A stretch of DNA of 59,581 nt from an uncultured Collinsella sp. (GTDB lineage Bacteria; Actinomycetota; Coriobacteriia; Coriobacteriales; Coriobacteriaceae), in NCBI GenBank assembly GCA_900541195.1, contig UQIY01000006.1, forward strand, positions 1 through 59,581, written 5' to 3'. Positions 57,701 to 59,581 of the stretch are shown here, one piece after another. Each line of letters opens with the position of its first letter. Position 1 is the first letter of the stretch. Both the position numbers and the translations under genes were made by a program. The notes beneath the pieces are model-generated. The model searched no databases. It had not been told where the DNA came from and saw only the letters and a list, made by a program, of their open reading frames with translations.

Positions 57701-58360
57701 GTGAACAAGAGCAAGCGCATCGCCATCAGTCTGGTCGCGGGCGTGCTCGCTGCTCTGCTCTGCATGGTTTACGGCTCGTCGATCCGCTCGCAAGCCGAAC
57801 AGGTCCAGGCTGAGATCTTGGCCAAGTACGGTGGCGATCGCGTCGAGGTATGCGTCGCGGCGCGCGATATCGATGTGGGCGAGACCCTCGATGAGACCAA
57901 TGTCATAACTCAGGAATGGCTGGCGAGTCTGTTGCCGCGCGATGCGGTGACCGAGCTGCGCCAGGTGCGCGGCGACGTGACGACCTCGCGCATTCCAAAA
58001 AACGCCGTGATTTGCAATGTCTACACCAAGGCCGAGAGCCACAAGCTCGAGGTGCCTAAGGGCAAAGTTGCCGTTTCGGTGGCGGTCGATGCCGAGCACT
58101 CGGTCGGCGGCGCTACGGGCGTGGGCAGCTATGTGGACGTGTACGTGCAAAAAGATGGCGTGACCGATCGACTGTGCGGCGCGTATGTGATCGATACCAG
58201 TGAGGATTCCGGTGCCACGCGCGAGGGCAAGATCGAATGGGTGACGCTGGCGGCTGACCCCGAAGACGTCAAGGAGCTGCTGGGAGCCTCGGGCAAGGGA
58301 ACGGTCAGCTTGACGATTCCCGCCACGGCGCGCGGCAAAAAGAGCGGAGGCGACGAGTGA
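57701..58360 (+). CDS. cpaB: Flp pilus assembly protein CpaB-like (SAF domain)
   Basis: 219 aa. An N-terminal membrane anchor (RIAISLVAGVLAALLCMVYG) is followed by a SAF domain (VCVAARDIDVGETLDETNV, then RIPKNAVICNVY) and the second RcpC/CpaB domain. In Tad pilus systems CpaB is an envelope component. The GTG start lies 5 bp after GAGGAG. It is followed by the tadZ/cpaE gene with a 1-nt overlap (TGATG), so this is the head of a Tad locus that continues beyond the contig. Confidence 0.85.
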   Translation: MNKSKRIAISLVAGVLAALLCMVYGSSIRSQAEQVQAEILAKYGGDRVEVCVAARDIDVGETLDETNVITQEWLASLLPRDAVTELRQVRGDVTTSRIPKNAVICNVYTKAESHKLEVPKGKVAVSVAVDAEHSVGGATGVGSYVDVYVQKDGVTDRLCGAYVIDTSEDSGATREGKIEWVTLAADPEDVKELLGASGKGTVSLTIPATARGKKSGGDE

Positions 58361-59529
58361 TGAAGGCGATCTGGCTTGCGTGCTGCGCGTGCGGCGATTA
58401 CGGGCTGTTGCAGCGGGAAGTCGAGGGCCGTGATGCGGGTGCACAGGTGCTTCGCGTGGGTGACCTGGACGGGCTGGTTTCCATGGCGCGGGCGTTTCCG
58501 TCGCGCCGCGGGGCTGCCATTATCGCGGCGTCTCTGTTTGATACCGAAGATGTGCGCAAGACTGTTGCGCGCCTGACGGCCGAAGGCCGCGTGAGTCGCG
58601 TGGTCGTGTTGATAGAAGCGCTCGATCCGTCGGATATCGAGGGACTGTTTCGCGCGGGGGCGACCGAGGTCATCGCTGCGCACAGTATATGCGGCAACGG
58701 GCGCGCGGGCGAGGGAGCGGTTGATTCCGATTGGCGCATGACGATTGAGCCCGATGCTTTTGTTGATAGGGAACCCGGGGCGCCTCGCGCTACAAGAGGC
58801 CCGCGTGTTGATGATTATGGAAAAGCGGAAGCCGAGCATGGTCGGCGCCCCCGGAGCCCCCTTGTATACGATGACGCTGGAGGGCCGGCACAGCATGCTG
58901 GCGACTACCCGGCTGTAGATATGGGATACGTGCACGGCGTGAATCTGGCGGATGAACTCGACGAAGTTGAGGGCTTTGCCGGGTGCAGCGAGTTGTCGCT
59001 GATGCAGCATGAGCAGATTGCACAGAACGAGCCTGCCTTGCAGACCGAACAAGCTGCCATGCCGGCTTGGACGCAGCGTGTGGTTGCGGCGGGGGAGACG
59101 GGGACGCTGTCGCCGACGCCCGCCCCGCCGCCTCCGATGCCGCCGGCAGACGCTGCCGCTCCGCAGCATCGAGCTCCGGTCATCTGCGCCATTTCGGGTT
59201 CGGGCGGTTGCGGCAAGTCGACGATCGTTGCCACCATGGCACACACATCGTCGCTGTTGGGCTTGCGTGCCGCCGTGCTCGACCTGGACCTGATGTTTGG
59301 AAACCTTTACGACTTGTTAGGCGTCGATGCTCCGCGCGATATGGCGGCACTTATCGAGCCGGCGGCGGGCGCGCTCACCGAGCCGGATATCGTAGCCACA
59401 TCGATGCGCGTGGCGCCGGGCGTTACGCTCTGGGGTCCCGTCGCGGCTCCCGAGCAAGCCGAGCTCATGGCACGTCCGGTGGAGCTGCTGCTCGATGTTT
59501 TGCGTCGCGAATCCGACGTGGTCTTTATC
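58360..59529 (+). CDS. TadZ/CpaE-like pilus localisation ATPase, 3' truncated
   Basis: About 390 aa present. An N-terminal receiver-like region (VVVLIEALDPSDIEG, then GATEVIAAH) is followed by a long low-complexity linker rich in Pro/Ala/Gln and a MinD/ParA-type ATPase domain with Walker A SGSGGCGKSTIVAT (about residues 280-290) and AVLDLDLMFGNLYDLLG. TadZ positions the Tad pilus machine at the cell pole. The end of the gene is missing: the reading frame runs into adapter sequence at 59530, so the final residues LIHI of a naive translation are artefactual. Confidence 0.82.
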
Positions 59530-59581
59530 CTGTCTCTTATACACATCTGACGCTGCCGACGAACTCTAGGGGGTAGATCTC
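59530..59581. other. Nextera adapter and index contamination at contig end
   Basis: CTGTCTCTTATACACATCT (59530-59548) is the Tn5 mosaic end of the Nextera transposase adapter; GACGCTGCCGACGA (59549-59562) is the rest of that adapter; ACTCTAGG (59563-59570) is in the index position and is the reverse complement of CCTAGAGT, which I recall as the S516 i5 index; GGGTAGATCTC then matches the flow-cell sequence GTGTAGATCTC with one mismatch. None of this is genomic. Confidence 0.97.

Noticed and set aside
59067..59576. A 169-residue frame running into the contig end
   Set aside because: It is in the wrong frame within tadZ/cpaE and its C-terminal residues are translated adapter.

Overview
The window looks like a chromosomal contig from a high-GC Gram-positive gut actinobacterium of the class Coriobacteriia, most likely Collinsella. 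This is inferred from the GC-rich third codon positions, strong AGGAGG-type ribosome binding sites, the gene complement (HicDH-like lactate dehydrogenase, Coriobacteriia-style nuclease-like regulators, a Tad pilus locus) and many intergenic palindromes. No rRNA is present, so the assignment is not proven. The last 52 bases (59530-59581) are not genomic: they are Nextera adapter plus index sequence, so the real sequence stops inside a Tad pilus gene.

Layout. 1-5.1 kb: two paralogous GntR/HutC regulators flank recQ; the second precedes a FrlB-like sugar-phosphate SIS protein whose promoter carries four 10-bp direct repeats. 5.4-15.2 kb: housekeeping genes (lactate dehydrogenase, metA, 5-formyl-THF cyclo-ligase, M16C peptidase) are interspersed with accessory genes (AbiEi/DUF559-like, AlbA_2 ATPase) and several families of long intergenic hairpins. 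15.3-36.1 kb: the most unusual part. It holds a PilZ protein, a membrane protein and six exported proteins with SipW-type signal peptides (ATYAWF motif) that share a C-terminal EGxDxxC-like motif. They are followed by two different S26B signal peptidases, a membrane-tethered McrB-clade AAA+ protein and a DUF2357/coiled-coil protein. An accessory island (split HNH nuclease, DUF4143 ATPase, DUF5710 protein, nuclease-like protein, tRNA-Val) lies between the two groups of exported-protein genes.

36.2-46.1 kb: a DUF4012 protein, glmM, an M32 carboxypeptidase and pheST under a T-box. 46.2-51.0 kb: an ECF cobalt/nickel transporter (CbiM-CbiQ-CbiO type) behind a NikR-like operator, a zinc-dependent phospholipase C-like protein and another nuclease-like protein. 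51.4-59.5 kb: pyruvate kinase, a calcium-type P-type ATPase with a structured leader RNA, rsgA, and the start of a Tad/Flp pilus locus (cpaB, truncated tadZ/cpaE).

How the parts may work together. The 15-35 kb region reads as one surface-structure system: SipW-like peptidases mature TasA/camelysin-like subunits, the PilZ protein could link them to c-di-GMP, and the AAA+/DUF2357 pair is the novel component with no obvious established role in such loci. This is the best candidate for an undescribed system. Second is the P-type ATPase leader, where two hairpins can form a 7-bp loop-loop contact, the second hairpin covers the ribosome binding site, and an alternative pairing excludes both. Third are the families of covarying palindromic intergenic elements.
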